Origin: JAPYTY01 sp036338435
GTDB taxonomy: Bacteria; Acidobacteriota; UBA6911; RPQK01; JADFOI01
NCBI GenBank assembly: GCA_036338435.1
Contig: JAYZCG010000035.1
Location: 1-12,972, forward strand
DNA length: 12,972 bases
Direction: 5' to 3'
The translations under genes were made by a program, and so were the position numbers. Under the pieces are notes generated by a model, which saw only the letters and a program-made list of their open reading frames with translations, was not told where the DNA came from and searched no databases. Every line of letters starts with the position of its first letter. Position 1 is the stretch's first letter. Positions 6,087 to 12,972 of the stretch are shown piece after piece.

Positions 6087-7940
6087 TTATTCTGGATCAA
6101 TTGAGCCGTGGGCTAACTTTCCTCCAATGATAGTTGCCAAAACCTCGATCTCGGACAGATCTTCATCAGGTATGTTGGGGTCTAGAGGATTCTTGTTCAG
6201 AAGTACTAGATCTGCTAACTTACCTGCTTCAAGTGACCCCAGTTTGTCTTCGGCCATGACATATTCTGAACCCCACCGGGTCATCATGAGTAAGGCGGTC
6301 TCCCGATCAATTCTCTCCTGTGGCCCAAAGACTCGTCCATCCCGGGTTTTCCTTGTCACTAAAACTTCCAGGCCAAACATGGGATGTCTTTCCGGGTCGT
6401 TGTGAGTGTCAGCGCCATAGGCCACTTTTACGCCCTTGTCGATGAGACTCTTGACAGGGAAAAGCCATTTATGGGCATATTCTTCACAGTATACTCGTCT
6501 TACACCAGCGCCATAGCGTCTCCAAAATAGGGTGGGTTGAAGACTCCACATCACACCCAATTCAGCGGATCTTTCTCTCAGATCAGGCCGAATCATCATC
6601 CCATGATCCAGAGCAAACCGTCGATCGCTTATGGAGTTCTCCTGAGTAGCTTGTTCATAGGAATCGAGGGCCCACTCAATTGCCTTGTCTCCAAAGGTGT
6701 GCACGCCTGTGATCCTATACCCATGTCGATTGGCAATAAGTGCAGCATCTTGACCCGGATCATCGGGAAGACCCCAAATACACATTCCCTCTGGGTATGG
6801 GTAAAGGTCGTTGGGTAAAATTTCTTGTTTTTCTAAAGACACACATGAGACTTCGCCGACCCACATTTCATCGGTGGGTAGACGTGGACTGGACCCATAT
6901 CCATCTGGATTACCTGCCGAAATACCCACCAACCACATCCGATCCGTTCCGTGGCCCTCCAGGTTGCCAAGTCGTTTTAACTGTCTTTCGAGAAAAGGAT
7001 TGGCTCGTGCCAACTCGTTAGCATAGGCCATTCTGAGGGGTAATTGATCCAGTTGATCCAGAAGTGCGTAAGAAGAAATTTCAAATCCTTTAAGACGTGT
7101 AGATAAGGTTGTGACCCCAATTGCTACCCATTCTTCTAATTCTCTCTTGAAGTAGGGAGCTAAAAGTTCAGGCTGTCTTTGAGGCATGAATTCTGTATCT
7201 AAAATCTCTCCCGCAGCTCCTAACAATTGACCATTGGGGACACCTTGTTGGTCTTTGACAAATCCGGGCAGAAGCTTACCGTAGACATTCTCGACCAGTT
7301 CCATCATCTGAGTGTTAACCAATCCCCACAAGCCATATCCTGACACGATAAATAGGGGATTGTTCGGCACCGACTGATCCAAATCGTATCGTGTGATTTG
7401 GTTTAAGATCTTGAGCAGCATTTCATCGATACCAATTTTTGTGTATATCCACTCTCCATCAGGTACTTTTTCCGCGAATGTTTTTAGATCAGATAGGGCA
7501 TTTTCCTGTGAATCCCACCGGACGTTTGTATAGTGGATGTTGTTATCTCTCAAAAACTTCACATATGCTTCGTTGACCTCTCGGGCCCAGTCCCGATGGA
7601 AAAAAGCGTAACTATTAGGATGGGAATGGGTGTCAATGACACCGGGCATCACCGCCTTTCCCTCCAGGTTAACTTTTCTCGTGTCGGGTCCGCCCATCTT
7701 TAAGATCCGATCATCTCCTCCCACGGCTAGGATCCTCCCATCTCGAAGAGCCAAAGCGGAGGACACGTTAATGGGAGGTTGGTCTTGATCCATGGTCAAA
7801 ATCTGACCGTTGTACAAAACGATATCGGCATAGTGAAGCACCTCTGGAACCACCTCTTGTGCCTGAGAAATGCCTAAGACGGATCCTAGTAGCACCAAGA
7901 TAAGTACACATTGAACTACCGTGGATTGTAATCTTTTCAT
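6087..7940 (-). CDS. Secreted amidohydrolase, Amidohydro_3 / YtcJ-like
   Basis: The 617-aa protein has a Sec signal peptide (cleavage near SQA/Q, residues 27-28), then the N-terminal part of the composite beta-sandwich (VLYNGQILTMD, GRILAVGGD). The metal-binding HxH sits in DTHSHPN (His105, His107) at the start of the TIM barrel. Later ligand candidates are GVHTFGD (His414), LDHG (His446) and YGADTH (Asp511). The C-terminal GKLADLVLLNKNPL (573-586) closes the beta-sandwich as in the family. The role is metal-dependent hydrolysis of an amide or related bond in the periplasm or outside; the substrate cannot be told. AAGGAG lies about 7 nt before the ATG. It converges with the BNR lipoprotein gene across a 68-nt gap with no clear terminator. 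A weak promoter-like pair (TTGATA and TAAACT, 16-nt spacer) lies upstream on the minus strand. Confidence 0.95.
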   Translation of the reverse strand: MKRLQSTVVQCVLILVLLGSVLGISQAQEVVPEVLHYADIVLYNGQILTMDQDQPPINVSSALALRDGRILAVGGDDRILKMGGPDTRKVNLEGKAVMPGVIDTHSHPNSYAFFHRDWAREVNEAYVKFLRDNNIHYTNVRWDSQENALSDLKTFAEKVPDGEWIYTKIGIDEMLLKILNQITRYDLDQSVPNNPLFIVSGYGLWGLVNTQMMELVENVYGKLLPGFVKDQQGVPNGQLLGAAGEILDTEFMPQRQPELLAPYFKRELEEWVAIGVTTLSTRLKGFEISSYALLDQLDQLPLRMAYANELARANPFLERQLKRLGNLEGHGTDRMWLVGISAGNPDGYGSSPRLPTDEMWVGEVSCVSLEKQEILPNDLYPYPEGMCIWGLPDDPGQDAALIANRHGYRITGVHTFGDKAIEWALDSYEQATQENSISDRRFALDHGMMIRPDLRERSAELGVMWSLQPTLFWRRYGAGVRRVYCEEYAHKWLFPVKSLIDKGVKVAYGADTHNDPERHPMFGLEVLVTRKTRDGRVFGPQERIDRETALLMMTRWGSEYVMAEDKLGSLEAGKLADLVLLNKNPLDPNIPDEDLSEIEVLATIIGGKLAHGSIDPE

Positions 7941-8209
7941 CGATTCTCTCCTTGTTGGAAGACATCAGCCGATGGTTTGACGACAGTTTAACTGACATTT
8001 GCTGTATATCAAACACAGGAAGGTTGTTTTGAAAAAGAGGGGATAGTGAAGGTAATAGATCTGGACAATCACACGTTGTTATTGCCAACACATCATGTTG
8101 GGGAAACCTGTCCTAGTGCTTTTGGTGTAACGGTTGTCGTGTTAGTCTTTAATGTGATTCGCTCGGCAATTGTGTATTAAGATGCCTAGAGTTTTAAGAT
8201 AAACGATGT

Positions 8210-8286
8210 CGGGGCATGGCGCAGCCTGGTAGCGCGCCTGCTTTGGGAGCAGGAAGTCGGGGGTTCAAATCCCTCTGCCCCGACCA
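8210..8286 (+). tRNA. tRNA-Pro (anticodon UGG)
   Basis: A full cloverleaf is seen. The acceptor stem is CGGGGCA / TGCCCCG, the D-arm GCGC / GCGC, and the anticodon stem CCTGC / GCAGG with loop TTTGGGA. The anticodon TGG lies at 8244-8246. The T-arm loop is TTCAAAT, the discriminator A, and CCA is encoded (8284-8286). A -10-like TAAGAT lies at 8195-8200; the best -35 (TTGTGT, 8170-8175) is 19 nt away. It stands alone and converges with trmO. No second copy of its 3' end is visible, so there is no sign of an integrated element. Confidence 0.97.
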
Positions 8287-8316
8287 ATTTTTGGGCATGA
8301 GCTCGATTGCCGTAAC

Positions 8317-8772
8317 TTACTGAGTTTTCTCCTCCACTTCCTGCAACCAGCCTCGCTTGAGCTTGTCCTCTGGAATACTAGACATGTAAGGCTTGATATC
8401 GACTACAGGAGTTCTGTCCAACATATCAACACCACAAACAAACAACTGATTTCTTTCGCGTCGTATCAATTTCACAACCGTTAACCCCAATGGATTGGGT
8501 CGCTGTGGCGAACGAGTGGCAAAAACACCATGGGGACGGTTGTCACAGGGCGGTGTGCCTACCAAATTGTAACCTTGAGACCGATGGAAAATCCATATAA
8601 CGAACAGGTGAGAAAAATTATCTATATCTTTGAGTCCATCTTCGAACTGAGGCAATATTTCCAAAATACCCTCGGCAACATGCCGGGTTCCCAGACCCTT
8701 TGGTATATCCTCCTTGCGGGTGTGAGGACTTTGCACATATCCGATTGGTTTTATTCCCCAATTTTTTACCAT
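8317..8772 (-). CDS. trmO: tRNA (adenine(37)-N6)-methyltransferase TrmO family (TsaA-like beta-barrel)
   Basis: The 151-aa protein matches the TrmO/TsaA-like (UPF0066) family: KPIGYVQSPHTRKEDIPKG (8-26), DNFSHLFVIWIFH (51-63), the signature GVFATRSPQRPNPLGLT (82-98) and DMLDRTPVVDIKPY (116-129). In E. coli the family uses SAM to convert t6A37 to m6t6A37 in threonine tRNA. This is the short form, lacking the C-terminal domain of the roughly 235-residue E. coli protein, as is common elsewhere. The ATG at 8770-8772 fits the family N-terminus, though no clear Shine-Dalgarno is present. It converges on tRNA-Pro, 30 nt away; there is no reason to think that tRNA is its substrate. Confidence 0.93.
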   Translation of the reverse strand: MVKNWGIKPIGYVQSPHTRKEDIPKGLGTRHVAEGILEILPQFEDGLKDIDNFSHLFVIWIFHRSQGYNLVGTPPCDNRPHGVFATRSPQRPNPLGLTVVKLIRRERNQLFVCGVDMLDRTPVVDIKPYMSSIPEDKLKRGWLQEVEEKTQ

Positions 8773-8846
8773 TCTGAATAGTTTATATGATACTTGCTGG
8801 TTTCCATATTACGTATTGAGAAGGTATGTTCCGAAAATTATAGAGG

Positions 8847-9392
8847 TTAGCTGGGAGCGATAGGGTTGGCTGTGCGGTAGTCGTTTAGGAATATATCCAC
8901 TTGGTTACGAATCTGTTCTCTGATTGCGGTGTGTGCCATTTCTAACGAACTGATGCCCAGTAGGCTTTGAGTCCAGGTAATTGCACTAAACGTTACGATT
9001 GAAGGGTCTCTCACCAAGGTAGCAGGCTGGCGCAGCTCTATTTCTATGGACACCGTAACACCAGGATCAGTGTCATCGGGGATGATGTTCTCCAGTGATA
9101 AAACCGTGAGATTCACATAGAGAACATAGAGTGTTGGGACCTCACCGGGAGTACCGTCTACGACTGTGATGTTTGCCTGCTGAAGCTGAAGTTCAACATC
9201 AGTCTTAATTTGTAATTCAGTTAATCCTATTTTATGGGCATCACGGGTGTCTGGCTCAACCAATACACGCAGTGATTCAATACCTTGAAGAGACTCCATT
9301 TGGTTATAGGTGCCTTGACCTAAACTAGGACGCATAGGCACCCATAACAATACCAAGATAAATACACTTTTAACCCATACAGTGCAGTTCAT
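8847..9392 (-). CDS. Secreted protein of unknown function
   Basis: The 181-aa protein has an N-terminal signal sequence (hydrophobic residues about 9-19, cleavage near residues 25-26), so it is likely periplasmic. The mature part reads as alternating strands and helices: GIESLRVLVEPDTRDA, GLTELQIKTDVELQLQQAN, TLYVLYVNLTVLSLENI, VSIEIELRQPA, and a C-terminal helix IREQIRNQVDIFLNDY. It resembles a set of small exported hypothetical proteins I have seen in environmental genomes, but I know no named domain. AAGGAG lies 6 nt before the ATG, supporting the start. It lies 74 nt upstream of trmO on the same strand with its own ribosome binding site; co-transcription is possible but not shown. Confidence 0.85.
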   Translation of the reverse strand: MNCTVWVKSVFILVLLWVPMRPSLGQGTYNQMESLQGIESLRVLVEPDTRDAHKIGLTELQIKTDVELQLQQANITVVDGTPGEVPTLYVLYVNLTVLSLENIIPDDTDPGVTVSIEIELRQPATLVRDPSIVTFSAITWTQSLLGISSLEMAHTAIREQIRNQVDIFLNDYRTANPIAPS

Positions 9393-9507
9393 TTTGAACT
9401 CCTTATGAAAAGTGAGGGGGCGGCAGACAGGTTTTACATTGGCCGCTAGTATTCACGTACCTGGAAGTGACTTTCATTGACACTTGCCGTAGATGTTCCG
9501 CATCAAC

Positions 9508-9981
9508 CTACTGCTTGTCAAAAACCTCTACATTACTAAACGGCTGACCCTCCGCATTGGTCCCCATTGTTTTGAAGGTTAGGGTCTTTCCGTCTCGAGA
9601 GACAAATCGCATGAAAACCACGATCAACTTCCCGTCCTTAATCGACATCCCCTCCAGATTGTAGGCATCAATGCGCCGATCCATTGTGGCATCCATTCTG
9701 GAAGAAGGATTTGCAGTGGGGTGCTCTTTGCCGTCGAAAACGAGCGTAAGTTCCCTGTGGGACGATTTCCCGTTTGAATCAACTAAATCGCGGGAATTCT
9801 TATATGTGTCTTTGCCCACAGACTCGTACTGGTGAACCAGACTCTGCGGCGGCGGACCAGGTGTATATACTGATTTGGACAGGTTTAGCTTCCAGGTGCC
9901 TACCAGTGGGTCACTCTGAGCCCAGACACTACTAGCTAGAGCCAAGATAGCCAAGACTATAATTCCACTGTACTTTTTCAC
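9508..9981 (-). CDS. Small secreted protein (GTWKLNLSKS family), function unknown
   Basis: The 157-aa protein has a signal peptide cleaved after VWA (21). The mature protein starts QSDPLVGTWKLNLSKSVYTP with a following PGPPPQS, a motif common in small exported proteins of Acidobacteriota. The remainder is rich in beta-strand-like segments (ELTLVFDGKEHP, KLIVVFMRFVSRDGKTLTFK), suggesting a lipocalin-like barrel. The function is unknown. The start codon is GTG (9979-9981); AAAGGAG 6 nt upstream supports it strongly. It is separated from its neighbours by more than 100 nt on each side. Confidence 0.87.
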   Translation of the reverse strand: MKKYSGIIVLAILALASSVWAQSDPLVGTWKLNLSKSVYTPGPPPQSLVHQYESVGKDTYKNSRDLVDSNGKSSHRELTLVFDGKEHPTANPSSRMDATMDRRIDAYNLEGMSIKDGKLIVVFMRFVSRDGKTLTFKTMGTNAEGQPFSNVEVFDKQ

Positions 9982-10122
9982 GGGTTGCTCCTTTACTCAG
10001 TGAGAGTGGTGATTTGCATACGATTGCGCCACGCACATACCCCACTTGCCCTACAGTATAACCTCTCATCACAATTCTGAAAATAATCCGTGGGCAACCA
10101 AATCTTCTCAGGGATAGGTTGA

Positions 10123-10587
10123 CTATTTCTTGGGCTTCCACTCAATCGCCAGTCTCTTGGCTTTGGATACATCCTCGGGAGTCATTAATTGAGCTAGATC
10201 ATCAGCTAATCTAATTGCTAAGGCTCTAACAGATCTATCTGATGAGGCCAGATCAAGCCACTTGAGTGCCTGAATTTTGTTCTTGGCAACACCGGTGCCT
10301 GCTGCATACATGTTTCCGAGGAAGTACTGTGCTCCGGCATGCCCCTGATCGGCTGACACATGATACCATTCCAACGCCTTTTGGAAGTCTTGAGGAACAC
10401 CGTCGCCAACCTCATATCTGTATCCAAGGTTGAACTGAGCTTCTGCATCTCCTTGCTCAGTTAATTGTCTCAGTTCCACAATAGTTAGAGCCTCATAGTT
10501 GGTCTGCAAGCCACTAAGTATAAGTAAAGTGAAAGCTGGCAGGATGAGTAGAGCTAAGCCCAAGGTTAGAGTGATTCTGGATGACAT
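10123..10587 (-). CDS. Sel1-like repeat protein with N-terminal membrane segment
   Basis: The 154-aa protein has a hydrophobic N-terminus (about 7-26) that is either a signal anchor or an uncleaved signal peptide. Two Sel1-like repeats follow at about 46-81 (AEAQFNLGYRYEVGDGV, ALEWYHVSADQG) and 82-118 (AGAQYFLGNMYAAGTGV, ALKWLDLAS). The tail MTPEDVSKAKRLAIEWKPK (135-153) often closes such proteins. Sel1 repeats are alpha/alpha solenoids that act as protein-binding scaffolds, here presumably on the periplasmic side. No partner is evident. The ATG has no obvious Shine-Dalgarno but opens the membrane segment. Confidence 0.9.
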   Translation of the reverse strand: MSSRITLTLGLALLILPAFTLLILSGLQTNYEALTIVELRQLTEQGDAEAQFNLGYRYEVGDGVPQDFQKALEWYHVSADQGHAGAQYFLGNMYAAGTGVAKNKIQALKWLDLASSDRSVRALAIRLADDLAQLMTPEDVSKAKRLAIEWKPKK

Positions 10588-10718
10588 TGCATACTACAGG
10601 ATAGCAGAATTTATTATGTCTAAGTACACGTAGACGGTTTAGAGGTTATGTAGAACCTGCCATCTAAAATTTACCAAGATGCATAAAGTCAGTAAAAGGC
10701 AAGAGATTTCCTCCTAGA

Positions 10719-11678
10719 TTAGCGGCGTTTCACGCTAATTTGCTCACCCACTTCGACGGTCATGAGATCTTCCGCTACTTCTAAAGGTCCTGAATAGGTT
10801 TCCCTGGTTGAAATGATCAGGGCGGAAGCATCTGCTGTGGTAGGTACGATATGGGAGTAGATGGCAAGCCTTGGACGGACTTGACTGAACACCTTGCCGG
10901 CCTGTTCCGGAGTGGTATGGTGACTTTGGATCTCCTGGATTCTGGCAGGAGGATAACCCGGAATTGCCTCGAACTCTGCTGCTGCCACTACTTCGTGGAC
11001 AAGTAGATCAGCGTCCTTTGAAAACTGGATCAGATTGTCTGAGTAACGAGTGTCGCCCGAGAGAACCACCGAGTGATCGCCGTAGTCGATACGGTAGCCA
11101 AAGGCTGGCTTGATCTGGCCATGATCTACGATGAAGGCCGTGACCTTGACTCCCTGTTGTTGGTATATCACGCCCTGGACGATTTCTTCAGTAACAGTAA
11201 CTATTCCACGGGGTGGCGGGGTATTTTTATACTGCAAGCGGATGCCTATGTCGAACTGATAGGCCTTCTCGAGGTGTGAAATCATGTCGGCCGTTCCTTC
11301 TGGACCCCATATTTGAAGAGGGCTATCACGTCGTCCGATGAGCCAACCAGCTTGCCACAAATCCGGAATGCCCACCACGTGATCGGCATGCAAGTGCGTC
11401 AGGAACAGGGAGTTTATCTCTTTCAGAAGCTTCAGTTGGAAGAGCCGCTGCACAGCACCACGTCCGCAATCGAACAAAAGGATCTGGGAGCCTGCTTGCA
11501 CTAGTGTACTGGGACCGAAACGTTTCAGGCTGGGAACGGGCGAGCCTGTTCCTAGAAACGTCACCGTGATAGATTTATTTTGTTCCGATTCCATACCTAG
11601 CAGGGCACTATCATCTTGCGCAAAAGCGGGCAGGAGTAGCAGGCTAAGTATTAGGGTTAAAATAAGCTTGGTTGGCAT
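10719..11678 (-). CDS. Exported metallo-beta-lactamase-fold hydrolase, RNase Z-like
   Basis: The 319-aa protein has a Sec signal peptide (cleavage PAFA/Q, residues 20-21). The MBL motifs are complete: VTFLGTGSPVPS (39-50), THLHADH (94-100; His95, His97, Asp99, His100), VDHG (His186), SGDT (Asp209) and YSHI (His276), plus SHHTTPEQAG near 252-261. The order resembles RNase Z and related arylsulfatase-type enzymes. Export argues against tRNA 3' processing and for a periplasmic phosphodiesterase or other hydrolase; the substrate is unknown. I start at the ATG at 11678 because AGAGGA lies 6 nt upstream and the signal peptide begins there. An in-frame ATG at 11705 would add nine polar residues before the signal. 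A GGAAAA-G-TTTTCC palindrome lies at 11709-11721. Confidence 0.93.
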   Translation of the reverse strand: MPTKLILTLILSLLLLPAFAQDDSALLGMESEQNKSITVTFLGTGSPVPSLKRFGPSTLVQAGSQILLFDCGRGAVQRLFQLKLLKEINSLFLTHLHADHVVGIPDLWQAGWLIGRRDSPLQIWGPEGTADMISHLEKAYQFDIGIRLQYKNTPPPRGIVTVTEEIVQGVIYQQQGVKVTAFIVDHGQIKPAFGYRIDYGDHSVVLSGDTRYSDNLIQFSKDADLLVHEVVAAAEFEAIPGYPPARIQEIQSHHTTPEQAGKVFSQVRPRLAIYSHIVPTTADASALIISTRETYSGPLEVAEDLMTVEVGEQISVKRR

Positions 11679-11708
11679 AGACAGTCCTCTACTTAAGTGT
11701 CCCATATT

Positions 11709-11721
11709 GGAAAAGTTTTCC
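11709..11721. promoter_or_regulatory. Operator-like palindrome upstream of the MBL gene
   Basis: GGAAAA and TTTTCC flank a single G, 31-43 nt upstream of the chosen ATG. This is the right place for a regulator site, but no factor can be named. Confidence 0.3.
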
Positions 11722-11752
11722 GTAGTAGGATATTAGGTTTTCAAAAAGGATT

Positions 11753-12060
11753 CTAGAGATGGGTATACGCTAGGGCATTTTCTGGCAGGATATAGAGGTA
11801 TGTCGTGGCCGGGAACCCACGAGCCATGAAAGGACTCAAGACAGACTGGGCCAGTCTACATGTACCGGACTAGAACACCAGTCGGACGGTAGGTAAGGGT
11901 CAAAGGAAGACATCCCCTCCGAAATCCAGAACGGGCACACCAACAGTCCTCGTAATATACAAGGACGCAGCGCACCCGTCAGGTTACAACCTACGATCTG
12001 ATTAAACAGACCCGTGCAGGACTAGCATCACAATCACCATCGGTGCTTGGTGAAGACGCT
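11753..12060. other. Gene-free, GC-richer region with many short inverted repeats; possible structured RNA
   Basis: The gap between the MBL gene and the next CDS (11679-12073, 395 nt) has no credible protein gene. Its core is about 53% GC by hand count (11761-12060), higher than the other intergenic regions here. Inverted repeats: TCGTGG/CCACGA (11803-11822), AGACTGG/CCAGTCT (11843-11857), GTCCT/AGGAC (11946-11966), AGGTT/AACCT (11981-11992) and CACC/GGTG (12035-12045). It matches no RNA family I can name. It could be an unrecognised noncoding RNA on either strand, a decayed gene or an element remnant. Confidence 0.3.
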
Positions 12061-12073
12061 TATTCCATGTGTA

Positions 12074-12601
12074 CTATGAAACGCGGGCTACGATACCCTT
12101 AACAATCACTGCGAGAGCCGCTGCGTTTATCAGAGAAGAAACGTGTCCAAGAATACTGGTGATAGGGGCACCCACTGCCGGAATGTCACCCAGCGCTCCA
12201 TGGACAGCTGCCAATGCCAAAGCGGTAACAAGTACCGTGACTTGATCTGAATCATCGGTGAAACCTATTGCCAGACCTAGTACAGCTAGTATTACAGCTG
12301 CCATGGGAATGACGGTAAAAGCACCAACGACTGATGCGACCAAACCCAAAATAAGTGCAATCTTTCCTAAATTCATTTGTGAGCTCCCTTCGTTTGTATG
12401 ATTATTGATGTTGTCTTCCTCAACCGCACTGCCATATGTGTCAGAGACTACCGGTGCTTCGGCCTGTGGCGCTTCGACTACCGGTGCTTCGGCCTGTGGC
12501 GCTTCGGCTGCCGGTGCTTCGGCCTGCTGGTCAGAGGTAGATGTTTCTGGTTCTCCTCCCTCGTTGAAGCCAGAATCCCTCCGTTCTTCATCTTCCCCCA
12601 T
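12074..12601 (-). CDS. Small membrane protein with acidic EAP-repeat N-terminus
   Basis: The 175-aa protein has two parts. Residues 1-75 are acidic and disordered-looking, with (A/V)EAPxAEAP repeats at about 27-52. Residues 76-175 are strongly hydrophobic, with segments at about 78-96, 98-114, 121-136 and 156-172. Gly/Pro turns (GDIPAVGAP) break them. It should be an inner-membrane protein with a long N-terminal tail; I recognise no family. The ATG at 12601 has GGAG 6 nt upstream. A second ATG at 12376 (Met76, MNLGKIALILG) is also preceded by GGGAG at 7 nt, so a 100-aa product containing only the membrane part may be made instead or as well. A TTG at 12613 is unlikely. Confidence 0.75.
   Translation of the reverse strand: MGEDEERRDSGFNEGGEPETSTSDQQAEAPAAEAPQAEAPVVEAPQAEAPVVSDTYGSAVEEDNINNHTNEGSSQMNLGKIALILGLVASVVGAFTVIPMAAVILAVLGLAIGFTDDSDQVTVLVTALALAAVHGALGDIPAVGAPITSILGHVSSLINAAALAVIVKGIVARVS
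12446..12526. repeat. 30-bp tandem repeat, 2.7 copies, encoding EAP repeats
   Basis: Units begin at 12448, 12478 and 12508 (the last partial), with one or two differences between them. The period is 10 codons and in frame, so copy-number change would lengthen or shorten the acidic Pro/Ala-rich tail without a frameshift. Confidence 0.85.
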
Positions 12602-12638
12602 AGAAATCTCCAATCCTTAATTTGTTAAACTTAAAACT

Positions 12639-12667
12639 AGCGTACGCTGTGATTTACGAAATGGCAA
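12639..12667 (-). promoter_or_regulatory. Candidate promoter for the EAP-repeat membrane protein
   Basis: On the minus strand TTGCCA (12662-12667, 5/6) and TACGCT (12639-12644, 3/6) are 17 nt apart, about 40 nt before the ATG. The -10 overlaps a perfect palindrome AGCGTACGCT (12639-12648). The -10 is weak. Confidence 0.3.
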
Positions 12668-12860
12668 ACCACTTTCCGTCATTTGTAACATGAAAAAATT
12701 GAAATCACAACCGTCTATGAACATAGCTTGTATAAATTTTCGATAGGTACAGCAACGAGCGTTGTTCAGATGGCCATTAACGTTATGCATATTGTAAATC
12801 TAAAGACAATGGCACTGGGATGTTTGCCAGAAAAGTGTTAGGTTTATCGGAGGGCCGTGG

Positions 12861-12968
12861 ATGCATAGAGAAGCGTTAATTCAAAAGCATATGTTGATGA
12901 GTGTTCTTATGTTGCTACAAGACGTAAACATTTTGGTGTTGTCAAGGTATAGAGTCTATGAGTTTTGA
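12861..12968 (+). CDS. Possible small ORF (35 aa), unknown
   Basis: The ORF begins MHREALIQKHMLMSVLMLLQ and ends in RYRVYEF. A strong Shine-Dalgarno GGAGGG (12849-12854) lies 6 nt before the ATG, which is the main evidence. Residues about 11-27 are hydrophobic, so a small membrane peptide is possible. Another ATG (12958) overlaps its end in a different frame and could begin a gene that runs off the right edge. No family is recognised and no homology supports it. Confidence 0.3.
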   Translation: MHREALIQKHMLMSVLMLLQDVNILVLSRYRVYEF

Positions 12969-12972
12969 AATA

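Noticed and set aside
7941..8091. Upstream minus-strand ORF overlapping the start of the amidohydrolase
   Set aside because: It overlaps the signal peptide in another frame, while the amidohydrolase start has AAGGAG at the right distance.
8210..8286. tRNA-Pro as an integration site for a mobile element
   Set aside because: No repeated copy of the tRNA 3' end, no integrase and no mobile genes are visible in the window.
9932..10141. 69-codon minus-strand ORF between the Sel1 protein and the small secreted protein
   Set aside because: It overlaps the ends of two well-supported genes in other frames and has no domain or signal features.
11753..11827. 24-codon minus-strand ORF beginning MARGFPATTYLYILP
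   Set aside because: There is no ribosome binding site, it is very short, and it lies in the hairpin-rich gap; the frame looks accidental.
11800..11925. Resemblance to parts of RNase P RNA (a GGGAACCCACGA segment and GGTAAGGGTCAAAGG)
   Set aside because: The universally conserved segments (GAGGAAAGTCC-type and ACAGAA-type) are missing and the order and spacing do not fit, so I treat the likeness as chance.
12648..12709. 8-bp inverted repeat TGTGATTT/AAATCACA, recalling a CRP-type site
   Set aside because: The arms are 46 nt apart, far beyond the 6-nt spacing of a CRP site; probably chance in AT-rich DNA.

Overview
The window (12,972 bp) looks like chromosomal DNA of an uncultured Gram-negative bacterium. 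Nearly every protein is exported or membrane-bound: Sec signal peptides, two lipoproteins, a Tat substrate and an outer-membrane beta-barrel ending in Phe. The small secreted protein at 9508-9981, with its GTWKLNLSKS motif, and the secreted YtcJ-type amidohydrolase are of kinds I associate with Acidobacteriota. That placement is an inference from memory, not a computed result. No phage genes, transposases or CRISPR arrays are visible.

Left part (1-2000, all minus strand). A partial lipoprotein runs off the left edge; its candidate promoter has a -35/-10 spacer made of four TAAG units. Next comes a pair that I consider the most interesting content. Transcribed first is a 111-aa Tat-signal protein whose mature part is an almost strict (Gly-X)n repeat with X = Lys or Arg. 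It is followed 81 nt later by a fusion of a PqqD-like (RiPP recognition element type) domain, TPR-like helices and a class I SAM methyltransferase. This looks like a precursor/modifying-enzyme pair in which a Gly/Lys/Arg-rich peptide is methylated in the cytoplasm before Tat export. The function is inferred.

Middle part (2319-6018, plus strand). A CBM9-like/DUF5916 outer-membrane beta-barrel protein is followed by a BNR/Asp-box lipoprotein (sialidase-like propeller fold). Each has an inverted repeat in its leader. The intergenic region 1997-2318 is divergent and carries a plausible promoter for the barrel gene.

Right part (6087-12601, mostly minus strand). In order: a secreted amidohydrolase of the Amidohydro_3/YtcJ type; tRNA-Pro(UGG) on the plus strand; trmO (tRNA m6t6A37 methyltransferase family); two small secreted proteins of unknown function; a Sel1-repeat protein; an exported RNase Z-like metallo-beta-lactamase-fold hydrolase; a 395-nt gene-free stretch that is GC-richer and full of short inverted repeats; and a small membrane protein with an EAP-repeat acidic N-terminus. 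These genes are mostly separated by about 70-140 nt, with individual Shine-Dalgarno sites, so they look like single-gene units rather than one operon. A 35-codon ORF with a strong ribosome binding site lies at the right edge.
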